From Isoetes taiwanensis (taxonomy: Eukaryota; Streptophyta; Lycopodiopsida; Isoetales; Isoetaceae), in assembly GCA_021234155.1 (NCBI GenBank), contig JAJEKV010000030.1, forward strand, positions 1,250,901 through 1,314,900: DNA of 64,000 bases, written 5' to 3'. Under the pieces are notes generated by a model. It had not been told where the DNA came from, did not search any database, and was given only the letters and a program-made list of their open reading frames with translations. Position 1 is the first letter of the stretch; each line of letters opens with the position of its first letter. Position numbers and translations under genes: made by a program. Shown in pieces: positions 10,898 through 21,890 of this stretch.

Positions 10898-11738
10898 TGA
10901 CAACACAGGTGGTAAGTTGGCTCTGATCTGTTCTTCATCCTTAGGATCTAGAAGGTGAAATACATGATGTCCTTTGATAGCATAATTTCCTTTCATTAGT
11001 GGGATTCTAACACCACATACTTGTGTAGAGTAAACCTTTGCAACTCCTTCTTGAGAATATAATTCATAACCTCTCTTTGAACTTGGAATTTTTTTGAAGT
11101 AAGTTCCTTCTAATATACTTTCACCTTTTAAGAACCACGTTCCATTATCTTTGAAGTCTTTTTCCACTACATACTTCTCCCTTGTACATGCAAGCAACCA
11201 AAAGTCATCCCCTTTAGGGTTGTTTTTAGTCTTTGCCTTTAAAGTAATCTCCACATCGACCCGGTCCGACAATATTAACACTGAATATAAGGGCCTTTGT
11301 GACTTTCTAACCTCAATTGCATCACAAGTAGATGAAGAAGCGGGTTCAATTTCCACCGTTCCCACTTATTCACATATCTTATATTCGCATCTATCCCAAT
11401 TCATCTAAACAAAAACTACAAAAGCATGAGAATCTTCGAACCTGTAATTGAGTTGTTGATCCCACTGGCTGAATGCGCGTACACTATGAATTTTTTGAGT
11501 ATCCTTCACCGTATGTGCTCCCCATTCCTTACGCCTATCGACTTCTCTGCTTTAGCTTCCAAAAAAAAAAAATTTAATATCTTTTTTTTTTGTTTTTGGT
11601 TCCTCTTTAGAAGAAAGCGTACGAGAAAATAACTCCTTGGCGGCCTCCACAATATCATGTGCATTCTCTATCTTTAGTATAGGAGTTGGACCATTCGATC
11701 CATCTCTTTAATTCCCTGACCTTGCCATCATGTTCTCC

Positions 11739-14286
11739 ATGTGCTTAGGGATTTGGCCAGAGATGCTTTGGGATAAGCGCCCATGACGGACCTCAAGAAC
11801 ACAACCTTCCCACGTAATCAATGGTTTGATGCGAGTGCAAGGAACACAAACGCCTGGGCCGACAAGCCAAGTCCGCAGAACTCGCTTTTCGCCCACATGC
11901 GGTCGAGGCGATGCAGCGTCTTCCTTAAAGCTAAGAAAGCGGTACATTTCGAAGACATCAAAGGAAAATGTTTTATCTCACGAACGTCACCCCGGGACCT
12001 TACGGCGAAGGGTTCTTAGAAGGCCGCGATGACAGCCCACAGGGAACATCACTCCCGGCGGTGGAGGCAATACTTGCCAGCCTATACGACCCTCGGGGTG
12101 CACATGCAAAGATTACCCCCGCAAGAAGGCCCGGTCTTTGGAAATCACTGATTCGGGCGTGGAACAAGGCTTCTGCGTCTTGCCAATGGGAAAGCCCCGG
12201 ACTTGGATGGCATGCGGTGCGTAATTGCTTAAGTGGGCGGGGCCGTCCATAATACCAGTCTTGACCGGCTTGTTCAACAAGGCATTACAGAAGGTTTCCC
12301 GATGCGGTGGACCAATAAGCGAGTTGTTCCCATCTATAAGGCGGGTGACCCCTTGCCCGACCAATTACCGAACAATCATGGTTGATTCAGTGTTTGCAAA
12401 ATTGCTTCTTTGGGATTCGAAAGCGGCAGTTGATTGGCCGGGCAGAGGCAAAGCTGGCGAGAGATCTGGGCCCCTCACCCGAGGCGGGATTTGGACCTCG
12501 ACACTCAACCATTGACCACATCTTCACATTGCGAGCTCACGGTTGAAGACGGCGGGAACGCCGTCGGGATCTATATTGTTGCTTCGTGGATTTTGCAAAG
12601 GCATTTGACAACGCGGCTCTCGGGAAAAACTATGGGCAAGATTGTGGCATTTGGGGGTTTCGGTAGATTTGCGAGAATCAGCAGGTACAAGCTTTATGAA
12701 AGATGCTCGGGTGGTTGGTACCGACAAAGCCAACCATTTGATAGTAGTATCGGGGTTCGCCGGGGATGCCCTCTCTCCCCAACTTTGTTTGGGCTTTACA
12801 TTGATCAATTGGAGAGCGGGTTTGGCGATAATGGGGCTTGACGGGGCTCACCTTCTCTACCCGGATCATCAGCGGTTAATATATGCTGATGATGTGGACC
12901 TCTAGCTTACACACCAGCGGACATGCAGCGACATCTCGATGCCACGGACACATTTTGTCAAGCGGCCCGATATGCGTCAACTTGGCCAAGACTAAGGTGG
13001 TTTTCATATCATCTTCCACGACGGTAGAGGATCCCCTCCTTCCGATTCTCGGGAGGGGAGAATGTGGAAGTAGCATCCACATACAAATATTTGGGAGTGG
13101 AGTTTCCGTCTACTATGCCTTTGGGACACATCCATACGACTCTACGAGTTACTGGCTGGAAAGCACTATATGCAATGCAAAACAATAGTCATAGAGCGGA
13201 GTTGTATGATTGGACCCATCATCACACACATGTTCAAAGTCTTAGTGGAGCTGTCCTTTTATCACGGGGTGGAAGTATGGGGCTGATGAGTATCCCTAAG
13301 CTACTTGGAATGACTTGGGAAGGCGGTGCGAGAAAGCCTTCTTGATGCGAGCACTAGGGGTGAAGTCCACAGTCCATATCAAATTCTCTCTGCGGGGAAG
13401 CGAGGATTCTTGCCTCTTGGAGGGCGACCCTTGATCGCCACATTGTCTATTTTAGGAAGGTGGTCAACATGGGCGATGCTCGTCTCCCAAAACTAGCTTA
13501 TATCATGGCAATGGGGCCTAGCGCCTCAAGGCTCTTTGGAGGAAAAGAGAGCTCAATGGATGGCTAGATGAAATGTGCGGGAACACGAGGTGCATACATG
13601 TGCAAGCAGAGGCGAATCGCCATAGCTTGAGGCAATATCTTGGCGCTTGCTTCATCGGCAAGCTTTGGGATGCCGCCCTTGAGCAGGTCAAGGCGGCACA
13701 CTACCGGCCACCACATAAATCCCACATTGGAGCGAGGCCCACAATGCTACTGCACCCACTTGCCCATGAAAAACGCGGACTCATTGCCTCCATTCGCGCG
13801 GGGGCACATCATCTTGAATTGAGAGGCAGGCGGATGGATTGGTGAGCCGCGTCGGGACGGGCTTCGTCAATCTTTGCCAAATGGGAGTCATTGAGGATGA
13901 ATCTCATACCCTTCAAAGTTGCCTTGACATATGATCAAATCCGGATCGCTATCTTTGAGTTGGTTAGGCACGGCCGGCCGCTACATGTGACATTGAGCAC
14001 GCGGCATCCGTGCGGATACTAGGATCATACCTTCGGGGAGGTCATGGACATGCGAGATCAGCTATGTCACCGGGACGCTTACTTGACATGTACATACACA
14101 TTTATTTCATGATGATGTATACTTATGCGGTTTGACAACATTCTTATTCGCCCGCGGTTTTCCCTCGAAAACCCTTGAGTGGTTTTTTAACCGGACGATA
14201 ATAAGTTTCTTCTGCGCTCGCCACGGGTCCCATAGGCCGATTGGTCTCAGTGGACGATAAAAAAACTATTCTATTCTATTCTATTC
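11739..14286 (+). mobile_element. LINE family 1, copy 2 (5'-truncated), inside the transposase-like gene
   Basis: Aligns to the second half of copy 1 from a block reading near AATCAATGGTTTGATGCGAG (11817). It carries a reverse transcriptase with G-C-P-L-S-P-type reading near 12765 and an intact Y-A-D-D at 12882-12893. Y-K-Y-L-G-V-E-F is read at about 13085-13108. The 3' end has GGGTCCCATAGGCCGATTGG, GGACGATAAAA and a CTATT tandem tail. Its flanks (11738 and 14287) join to restore the H-G-K-G-E-H-D codons of the host gene, which fixes both ends. No target-site duplication is needed. Frames are broken throughout the ORF, so it is inactive. Confidence 0.85.
14150..14286 (+). other. LINE-1 3' end with (CTATT)n tail
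   Basis: Stem-like AACCCTTGAG...GGTTTTTTAACC, then GGGTCCCATAGGCCGATTGG, GGACGATAAAA, and about four CTATT units ending at 14286. Confidence 0.8.
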
Positions 14287-15239
14287 CTTTCCGTGGTTTG
14301 AACCAAAGTAATTCCACATCATATGAATTAGAGTCTGATAAGAGTATCTAGCAATAAAATAAAATGGCCTTGCAGCTTTGAATTGTGATGCAGCACCATC
14401 AGAAAAAACCCAGTGCCTACGTGGTTTTAGTCCTTGCTCTTCCATATAATTGAAGTGCATATTAAAGCAATATTGCACGAATAAGGTATCATGTTTGCGG
14501 TCATCTGATATATAATAATGTGTTTCTTTTACTACTTCACCATTCTCAGCCACATGATAAGTAATGTGGACAAGAATGGTCACTTGCACGCTTGTCCAGT
14601 ATTGAGATTGCACCTGTGTTCTCTCTTTCAATGTGTAATTTTCATAAAATCTACCGACACACTATGACATCCGAAGGGAGATTATCGAGCATTTCTAAAC
14701 GAAACTGCAGCTGATTTATCTTGCCATTTGTATTTGAAATTGTGGAGGGGAAATTTTTCCAACCTGTCTTTGAGTTTGCTTATTAGCACTGCTGGTGTGG
14801 TCTCTTTGTATTGGTGTTTCAAAACCCATGTTCATAATCGATGTACTCCCATTTCACAACCTCTTCACTCTCTAATTCCTTGGGGCAGATTTCAAACTTC
14901 TTTATCCCACACTCACTACAAGTACCGTCAAGACAATCCTTACTATAGAATTCATCAATCTCACCCCCTTCGGCAAACAATACATTTCCAAAGATCACTT
15001 TGATGTCGTAAAAATCTTGCACTCACAAGTACATGACTTTGAGTGCTTCTTCTAATTTAGTTAAACCATCCAGTGACATTTGTAACGACATGATGTATGC
15101 AACAACAAGTGTTATACTACGCTAGCTTCACTACAAAACCGGACTTCAAATTTTGAAAAGCTGAAGCTCCAACTTTGACATTTGAATGTTTTGCTTTGAA
15201 AGCTTTGTAGAGTTGCATCTAAGAACAAAACAATAGTTG

Positions 15240-15660
15240 ATTATCAATCTCAAACCCCAAACCGCAAACATGAACCTCAAACTACAATAATGAAATTCCA
15301 AACCACAAAATAAAACAATATCCATTAGAAACCTTAAAATCACAATCTAACCTAAAACCACAATCCATCAAACTATAATCTAGACCCACAATGTAATCCA
15401 CAACCACAATCACAAGAAAATTGAAACCAAAAACCACATTCCAATCCAAAACCACAATCTAATCAAAACCATAATCTAGAACCACAATGTAATCTACAAC
15501 CACAACCAAGTTTAAACCACAATGCAACGAATCACAATATGACTTGAACCACAGTTTAATCTAACCACAATGTAATCCAAAACCACAATCTATTCCAACC
15601 ATAATGCAATCTATCTTGGATCTAAAACTATAATATACTATCTACAATACACAATCTATA
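15240..15660 (-). repeat. GT-rich degenerate repeat on the minus strand, probable intron
   Basis: Plus-strand AACCACAATCTAATCC units are the reverse complement of the TTTGTGGTTT repeats at 7850-8400. It lies between the S-P-N block and the Cys block of the transposase-like gene. Its distance to the right end (about 1.3 kb) matches that of the 7850-8400 copy to the left end. Confidence 0.6.
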
Positions 15661-16659
15661 ATCTGTTATAGAGGATCTAGAGAAAACTGTGATCAAATCA
15701 AGCTTGAAAGAGTAGATAGATAATAGAGTAGTAACTAACTTGGCTTTGCTCTAAGTAATGTGTAGCATGCTCTTCTCTGATATTTCTTTTAAGTCTTCTA
15801 GATTTCACATCCTTTGTGTTTGGAGAGACCCTAGTATTCGAAATCCAAAAATCCTGTACAAGAGCAATGACAGAATCAGAAATGGAATCACATCTTCTTC
15901 CCCTTCTATAGTACACCCATTTTCCTGAATTGCAATTTATCTCAAATTTGTCTCTCTTTGCGGTGATCAAATTTCTTGGATGAACATCAAGAACTTTTCC
16001 CATTTTTTACGTAGGCTGCTTTTTACGTTCATTGCCTATTGCCATTTGCTAAACAAGATTTTTTAGCGACCATACAATCTAGACTAGTTGATTGCTTCAT
16101 GATATGGATTGAATCTCTGATATTATCTATTATGGTTGTTTTTGCTTCCAGATTCTTCAAGAGATCCCCAACTATCTCTTCCATAGCTTTATGTTCTAGT
16201 ACATCAAACAATATTTCTCGTTTAATCTGGAGATTCATTGTTTTTGTTTGCCTCAAGAATGAATTGACGGTGTTTAACACTACTCTCCTTTTTGTTGCAC
16301 CCACTTTTATCCAACCCATCTTGACCTCCAATCTTCACCAATGCCTCATTAGCTTCTTTTTGTCTTTTTCTCTGTCTTTGTTTCTTCAGACGTTCTTGCT
16401 CTGTATCTCTCTTTTTTCTCTTCTTGATATTCTTTATAGTATTGTCCACAATACTAGGATCATGACCGATTGATATATCATCTGCATTCTCAAGATTGGC
16501 ACTAGAAATAGTTGCATGTTCTAAACCACAATCTGAAACTTCCCCAGATTGAATTTCTTTCAACAATGATCTCAAACTCACCCTAACAAATGGATCTTCA
16601 TTCTGGATATTCTGGATTTCTTCATATGCCATATCTAAGAATACATCTTTCTTCTCCAT

Positions 16660-16968
16660 TTTTCAGAAATGTGCTTCACACTGTAGACTCACCAAAATAA
16701 TACTGAGCAAAAGAATGAGGAACAAACTCCCTCTACGTTTCCACCGTTTGAGCATTTGAAAAGATTCCCTCCATTATTAATGAAGTGGTTGGTTATTATT
16801 AGAATTACTCATCGGTTACTGGAAAAGGCATCAACGTAATCAATGTTATACAAATTCTCAAACCACAAATGCATTTCTTAAACCACAAATACAAGCTATA
16901 CTTTTAAGCTATTTGGGGGGGGGGGACACGGGGGACACCAAAACTGATCCACTATAGCGTGAATCCAC
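16660..16968. repeat. Right end of the 10.4-kb element: subterminal region, G run and TIR
   Basis: Upstream side of the minus-strand transposase-like gene. It holds AACCACAAAT motifs (about 16861, 16881), a G run of about 13 (16914-16925), two GGGGGACAC units, and the right inverted repeat at 16950-16968. The promoter of the gene would lie here; no TATA box is clear. Confidence 0.5.
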
Positions 16969-18100
16969 GAAGATCTTGGATAATAAATTGAAGTACTGGG
17001 CAGAAACAGAAAATCTAAGAGCACAGGTGCAAATGGTTTTCTGGCCTGAACACTCGACCACAGACCACTTGGTCACCCTCTGAATACTAATAGAGCAAAA
17101 CAACTCACAAGGTAAGAAGATCATATTCTGCTTTGTAGATTTTAAAAAGGCATTTGATACCATCCCACGAGAAAGACTGTTACAGAGGCTGGTAGACCTA
17201 AGAGCGCCAGAGAGCATGATAGATTACATTTCAAGATTATATCAGAGAGTGTACGCCAAAATGGAGCAAGAGGAACAGACAAGAGATTGTGACACAGGAG
17301 TAAAACAAGGGTGCCCATTATGCCCAACACTTTTTGGCATATACATTGACGCCTTACAGGAATTCATAGAAGAAAGATATGGAGATATGGATGCTCCGAC
17401 TCTAGGAGACATCAGAGTACCCATAATGCTAACGTAGACGACTTGAGCATGATGGCTACCAAGACCAGGGATATGCACAGGTTTCTAGGGCTACTAGAAG
17501 CTTTCTGCAGTAAGACAGGATTGTCAGTGAACCTAACAAAGACCAAGATAGTCACATTCAGAACTAAGGCTGGACACAAACCCTTCAAGTATATGGGTGC
17601 AGATTTGGAGGAAGCTGCAGAATATAAATACCTAGGATATGACGCTCATGATACTGGCAAATGGTCTAAAGGAGCAGATGCCAGGTTTCAGTCAGCCATT
17701 GCAACATGAGCAAAATAATTGATTGGGATATTAAATGCTATCTATTCAGCATGGTGCGTCAACACAGTTGTAGAGGCATGGAGACCTGGTCTATCATACA
17801 AGAAATGGGAGAAGCAGGAAGGTATTTTGAGGCAATGGCACCAGCAATAATTCAAAGTGAGGATGAGCACACCTTTGACAGCCATGGTATACGAGACAGG
17901 CCAGAGACCAATGGAGACTAGAGCATGGGAAAGGACCATCAAATATTTGCTGAGAGATAACATGGGTGGATATACAGAGAAGCTATCTACAATTGCAATT
18001 CAGGAATTGGCTAAACTCCACATTACTGCAGATGGTGGATGGTTCAGAGAAGTAGCAGTATGGACCAGAGAGATGGGGATGAATATCTAGCATAATGATG
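16969..18100 (+). pseudogene. LINE family 2, 3' half: reverse transcriptase
   Basis: Continues the frame lost at 6518: K-I-L-D-N-K-L-K-Y-W-A-E-T, a stop near 17080, then F-C-F-V-D-F-K-K-A-F-D (about 17129-17160), R-L-Y-Q-R-V-Y, and G-C-P-L-C-P-T-L-F-G-I-Y-I-D (about 17310-17350). The catalytic box is damaged: the sequence reads V-D-D (17434-17442) with a deletion just before it, where Y-A-D-D is expected. A second frame reads F-L-G-L-L-E-A-F-C, V-N-L-T-K-T-K and Y-K-Y-L-G-Y (17443-17709). Weak reading goes on to about 18090. The same lineage as LINE-1 is likely (same block order), but the sequence is much more A+T-rich. Confidence 0.8.
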
Positions 18101-18450
18101 GGGGTCATCTTTGTGTTTTTGTAACGATATTTACAAAGGTTTTCCTATGATTTCATTGTCGTATTCATCTAGGCATACTAAATAAAGTATTTCTAGAGTG
18201 GCGCTTATCTTGACCATTCATTTTTATGAGAGGCTGACATCGATCGGATCAACGATTAAATTTATAATGTTTTGTCTATTAAGTTTTTTAAAAGGGTTGT
18301 AATTGGCACCCCTTTACTCTTTTCAATGGCGCAGATTGAATGCATGGTTTTAAATTTAACGGTTTACAATTGGGGTATTCTTTAAAAAAGGAAAAAAAAA
18401 ACAAGAAAAAACCCTTGCCATGCAACCATCGTGTGCCCAAACTTTAGGGT
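18088..18450 (+). repeat. R1 repeat, copy A
   Basis: Starts TAGCATAATGATGGGGG, followed by AAGGTTTTCCTATGATTTCA and TATTTCTAGAGTGG. It ends near a CCATGCAACCATCG...CTTTAGGGTTCC block. Copies with the same order lie at 23206 and 60019, and a partial one at 56370. Each full copy precedes gene-like sequence. Confidence 0.6.
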
Positions 18451-18850
18451 TCCATAACCAGCCGGCGCCCTCTCCAAGATTTCCCAAGATTTCCGCCCTT
18501 GCTTCATCTTCGCATTCCGGCGGATTTCCCCTTCATTTGGAGCACTTTTCTAGGGTTCCCGGTTCTTGAAATCTTATCTTCTGGTAGATCAAAACAGATG
18601 CTTTCTATGACGGTTTGGCTTCTGTTGTTCTAAATTTAACTTGTGCTTGATTCTATTTCACAGATTTATAACTGAGTAGTGACACATTCAGGCGGTCTGC
18701 AACCCCTTACAAAACCTTCCGGTGGCATCTCTTGCATGCTTTAGTTGTAGCTCCAGAAGCTTTAAAGTTATAGTGGCAGCTTATTCCTCAGGAAACGACT
18801 CTACAACTAGGGTATATGATTCAAAACTTATGCATGGAAACTTGTAGCCA

Positions 18851-19252
18851 ATGCTAAGACCCCTGTGTGTCAACTTCTCTGGCAAACCATTTTATAAGGG
18901 GTATCTGTATTGTCGTGCTTGTTTTCCACTTAGAGTTATGGCATACAGTGCTGTGTTAGCACCTTACCTTGCTGAACATGGTGGATGTGCAATCATGGTT
19001 GGAGGTCTTAGGAAAGCTGGTGGCAGAGAATTCAATTCAGAAAGTTTTTATATCTGGCAACTACACCAGAGTGCCAAGTCTTGGAAGGAGGTGACCAGAA
19101 TGCCTCAGAAAACTTGCAAGAAATTTTTGCAGCTTATTAAGTTTGATAGATTCAGGTGCATTGGATACACTCAACCGAAAGGCGAGGGGTTTTTAAGTGA
19201 ATCTACAGAGAAGCATGCAGGTGTTCTATACGGGCTGCTCCGAAAAATTTAG
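18851..19252 (+). pseudogene. F-box/kelch-like gene fragment
   Basis: The frame reads a fragment with L-A-E-H-G-G-C-A-I-M-V-G-G-L-R-K-A-G-G and W-K-E-V-T-R-M-P-Q-K. From memory this resembles the C-terminal, kelch-like half of plant F-box proteins of the UFO/FBX type, where a sheet with V-G-G-L is followed by W-x-E-V-x-R-M-P. There is no F-box, and the frame ends at 19250 without the rest of the domain. It lies behind R1 copy A. It may be a captured or retained exon and is not likely to make an adaptor for a ubiquitin ligase. Confidence 0.5.
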
Positions 19253-19590
19253 AGCTACTGCAACATCACCTATCTAGCACTTCTTTGGTTTTACTTACAG
19301 TACATGTCTAGTCATGGTAATCATGTTGCGATTTTCACAAGTTCGTATCTACAATTGCTACTAGTAGTATATAGGCTTCAAATCCCATAAGATGTGCTAC
19401 TGCTGTCACAGATGTACATAGATGTACATGGATATTATGTATGTGGGTTCAAATCCCACAAAGCTTACAAATTTGACTTGATATCTTATAATATTTTAGT
19501 TATAATATTTTATAATTTCTTATTTCATATTTCATATTTTAATTATTGTATTTCATAACTCTATAATATTTTTTCAAAATTCAATTCTTA

Positions 19591-19948
19591 CTCTAACATA
19601 AACCATTGCACTATAAAAGAACATAGGAAAATCCCCTTTGACCCCCTTTGGTTTGGGTGCATATTCACAGGGGGTCACGAGGGGGCGTGAGAGCCCTTAA
19701 ATTATATTATACACGTATCAAATTCACACCTTATAGTATATTAACTGAAATCTTATAGTATTTTGCACACCTAAGCATACAGTATACAAAAATTCATACA
19801 AGGATACCCCACAAACGAGGAACGCTATCTACGGTCCACATCAAGGAATATAAGGCATATATGCCCATCCGAAGGCTCTCGTTGCCCGGAGTGACCCCCC
19901 GTGTGAATATGCACCCAAACCAAAGGGGGTCAAAGGGGGAGCACAGCG
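19591..19948. mobile_element. MITE family M1, copy A (long inverted repeats)
   Basis: Left arm: TTGACCCCCTTTGGTTTGGG and GTGCATATTCACAGGGGGTC. Right arm: the reverse complement near 19890-19947. The interior holds CCCCACAAACGAGGAACGCT and CTCTCGTTGCCCGGAGTGAC, shared with copies at 25760 and 62204. The outer part of the right arm is missing after 19948, where another element begins. No coding capacity. Confidence 0.75.
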
Positions 19949-20148
19949 GCCTAAAAACACTCTGGTTGAGAGAAATATTCAACCCGGACCAACAGATAGG
20001 AAAACAAGATAAGCCCTCCGAAAGGATTATAACAAAACAACATGATGCGCTTGTAGCACCTCCATAAGAGAGCTCGCCCATGCTACATCAGTCCGGTGGC
20101 CTCACGGCACTAGGGACACTAACTGTATTCTATTCTATTCTATTTGTT
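19949..20148 (+). mobile_element. Truncated LINE-like 3' end with (TATTC)n tail
   Basis: About 200 bp ending CACGGCACTAGGGACACTAA and then TATTCTATTCTATTCTATT. The tail resembles that of LINE-1 copy 2, but GGACGATAAAA is absent, so the family is uncertain. It begins exactly where the right arm of MITE copy A breaks off. Confidence 0.4.
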
Positions 20149-20159
20149 CCTTTGAGTTA

Positions 20160-21300
20160 TATCGTATGTTTCCAGTGTATTTGTATTTCTCATGCGTTTG
20201 TTCCTCTTACCTTATTCTTCATGTATCCTACTCATAGGCTCGTGATAGTTTAAAAGGGGATTTCTTATTTAGTTTCAATCTCTGCCTTGTTCTATTTGTT
20301 CTTTGTATCTATTCATCATGGAGATCCTTATGAGGAGAGAGAAACTATTAGAGGACATGATGCAAGGGATAGAGCCAAAACGTTATGTTATTAATTCCAT
20401 CTCAATTGCGGAGGAAAGTTAAGCAGCTTGCTGATGGACAAAGGCAGACAAAGTTGGATGGCAAGTTATCAAATCCACACTCATTTTAGGATTCTATTGC
20501 AGCTGCCCAGTTCCAGTTCCAATTCCAGTTCCAGTTCCAGTTCCAGTTTCAGTCTCAATCCAAGTCCCAGTCCTTAATCTATTATAGTTCAACTTATCAT
20601 TGCTACAAAGGTACCACCTTGTATTGTATGCCCAGATCCAAACTCTAGTACCAATTTGGCTTCATGCATTATTTCTATTTCTAGTCCATTATTGCACTCT
20701 AACCTCTTTGATGCACTAGTCTTTGGATATGTTATTCTTTGTGTTCAAGATCTTGTTCCAATACTATCTCCAATTCTTGAGTGTGCTCATGATCTAGACC
20801 TTGTTCCGTGCTAGATTCTCTTAGTCTTGTTCCGATGTTAACCTATGTCTCATTGTAGACAATGATCTTAGTATTGATTCAACTCATGGCCTTGAAGTTA
20901 ACTTCTCCTATACCCATGGTAATGTTTTTATATCAAACCATAATTGGAGGAAAAACCATCATCGTTGAGTAGTTTGATGATGGACAAAGCAGATAAAATT
21001 GGATGTCAATTTATCAAAACTCCATACTCAGTTCAAGGTCTATTGTAGCTCCAGTTTCAGTTCAACCCCCAGTCCTAAGCCCAATCCCAGAACTTGATTG
21101 TATTCTTATTCATTCGATTATTGCTACAGAGGTGCCACCTTCTATTGTATACTCAAATCTAGATTAATAATTGCAGTTTGGATTCATGCTTTATTTCTAT
21201 TGCTAATATATTATTGCACTCTAATATCTCTGATGATTTAGTCCTTGAGTTTTTAGTCTTTGTGTTCAAGATCTTGTTCCAACATCTTGCTCCAGTAGTA
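20160..21300 (+). mobile_element. LTR-retrotransposon remains: gag/linker-like, duplicated
   Basis: A segment at about 20430-20800 (GCTGATGGACAAAGGCAGAC..., a TTCCAGTTCCAG run, GTGTTCAAGATCTTGTTCCA) is repeated in diverged form at about 20970-21300. Low-complexity Pro/Val/Ser-type reading resembles the linker before the polymerase of the gypsy element at 37.8-38.1 kb. Stops are frequent. No protease, polymerase or integrase is seen. Confidence 0.4.
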
Positions 21301-21890
21301 CCTTGTCTCCAGCATTCTTGTTTGTGTTCACTTATTCTTGTTTTGCCCGTGGGCTCTTGCATATATTCGTTGTGATTGTATCATATTTGGACTTACTCCT
21401 TTGTGCGATATTATATATTTTGTCTATTTGTATTTCTATTCATTCTTCTCGTATTTCTCTTGCATTATTGTTGTATGCTACTTGTAGGCTCGTGATAATG
21501 TGTAGATGACGTTACATTGCTGACACTATGGCACGCTTGTTGCTGACATGGCCTTACTTTGTCTAAGTAGCCTTTGATTATTTATTTAATTGACAAGTAG
21601 TGTTGATGCCAAACATTTTGGCAGTCTTTAATTAATTATGATCTATATCATATGTTTTTTGTCTATTTGTATTTCTCTCATTCTTCTTGTATTTCTCTTG
21701 CATTATTCTTGTATGCTACTCGTAGGCTCATGACGTCACATTACTGACACTATAGCACACTTGTTGCTGACATGGCCTTACTTTGTCTAAGAAGCCTCTG
21801 ATTATTTAGTTAGTTGAAAATGGTAGTCTTTAATTAATTATGATTAGTTAATTAGTTAGTAAGTAGTTTTAACGTTAAATAGTTTTAACA
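21300..21890 (+). repeat. LTR-like tandem duplication, about 240 bp
   Basis: TTTTGTCTATTTGTATTTCT ... TGTAGGCTCGTGAT ... ACATTGCTGACACTATGGCA ... occurs from about 21418 and again from about 21657. A related TCCTACTCATAGGCTCGTGAT stands at 20225, before the gag-like part. These may be LTR ends of the same decayed element. 21890-22390 holds nothing I recognise. Confidence 0.5.

Larger units (their letters stand above)
10766..16659 (-). pseudogene. Transposase-like gene of an uncharacterised group, split by a LINE
   Basis: Minus-strand pieces in order: an N-terminal charged region (16659-16029, frame change near 16250); a block with W-I-S-N-T-R-V-S-P-N and H-A-T-H-Y-L-E-Q-S-Q (16003-15698); a GT-rich intron-like gap; a Cys block C-x5-C-x2-C (15022-14819); K-E-T-T-P then V-D-F and E-N-Y-T across frame shifts (about 14800-14640); Q-S-Q-Y-W-T-S-V-Q-V-T-I, I-S-D-D-R-K-H-D and S-D-G-A-A-S-Q-F-K (14631-14287). 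After the LINE it resumes with E-H-D-G (11738), then H-S-V-R (near 11495) and a C-terminal block ending in an Asp-Gly tail (11365-10766). From memory this order matches a widespread unnamed plant and animal protein group. Asp in V-D-F, Asp in S-D-G and an acidic residue in H-G-K-G-E-H-D could be a DDE/D triad (inference). Several frame shifts make it dead. Confidence 0.65.
6520..16968. mobile_element. 10.4-kb DNA-transposon-like element inserted in LINE-2
   Basis: The boundaries come from two independent signs. The LINE-2 reading frame breaks at 6518 and resumes at 16970 exactly where the homologous protein continues. The ends also carry imperfect inverted repeats of 19 bp (6520-6538 and 16950-16968, 16 of 19 matching, starting GTGGATTCA/GTGGATTCA). 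Inside are subterminal repeats, a plus-strand RING-type gene fragment and a minus-strand transposase-like gene in convergent orientation. A later LINE-1 lies inside it. No clear target-site duplication was seen, so the ends may be off by a few bases. The superfamily is not identified. Confidence 0.7.

Noticed and set aside
10684-10926. Plus-strand frame with a long poly-His run
   Set aside because: It is the reverse reading of the CACCAT repeat that encodes the Asp-Gly tail of the minus-strand transposase-like gene; no other protein signature.
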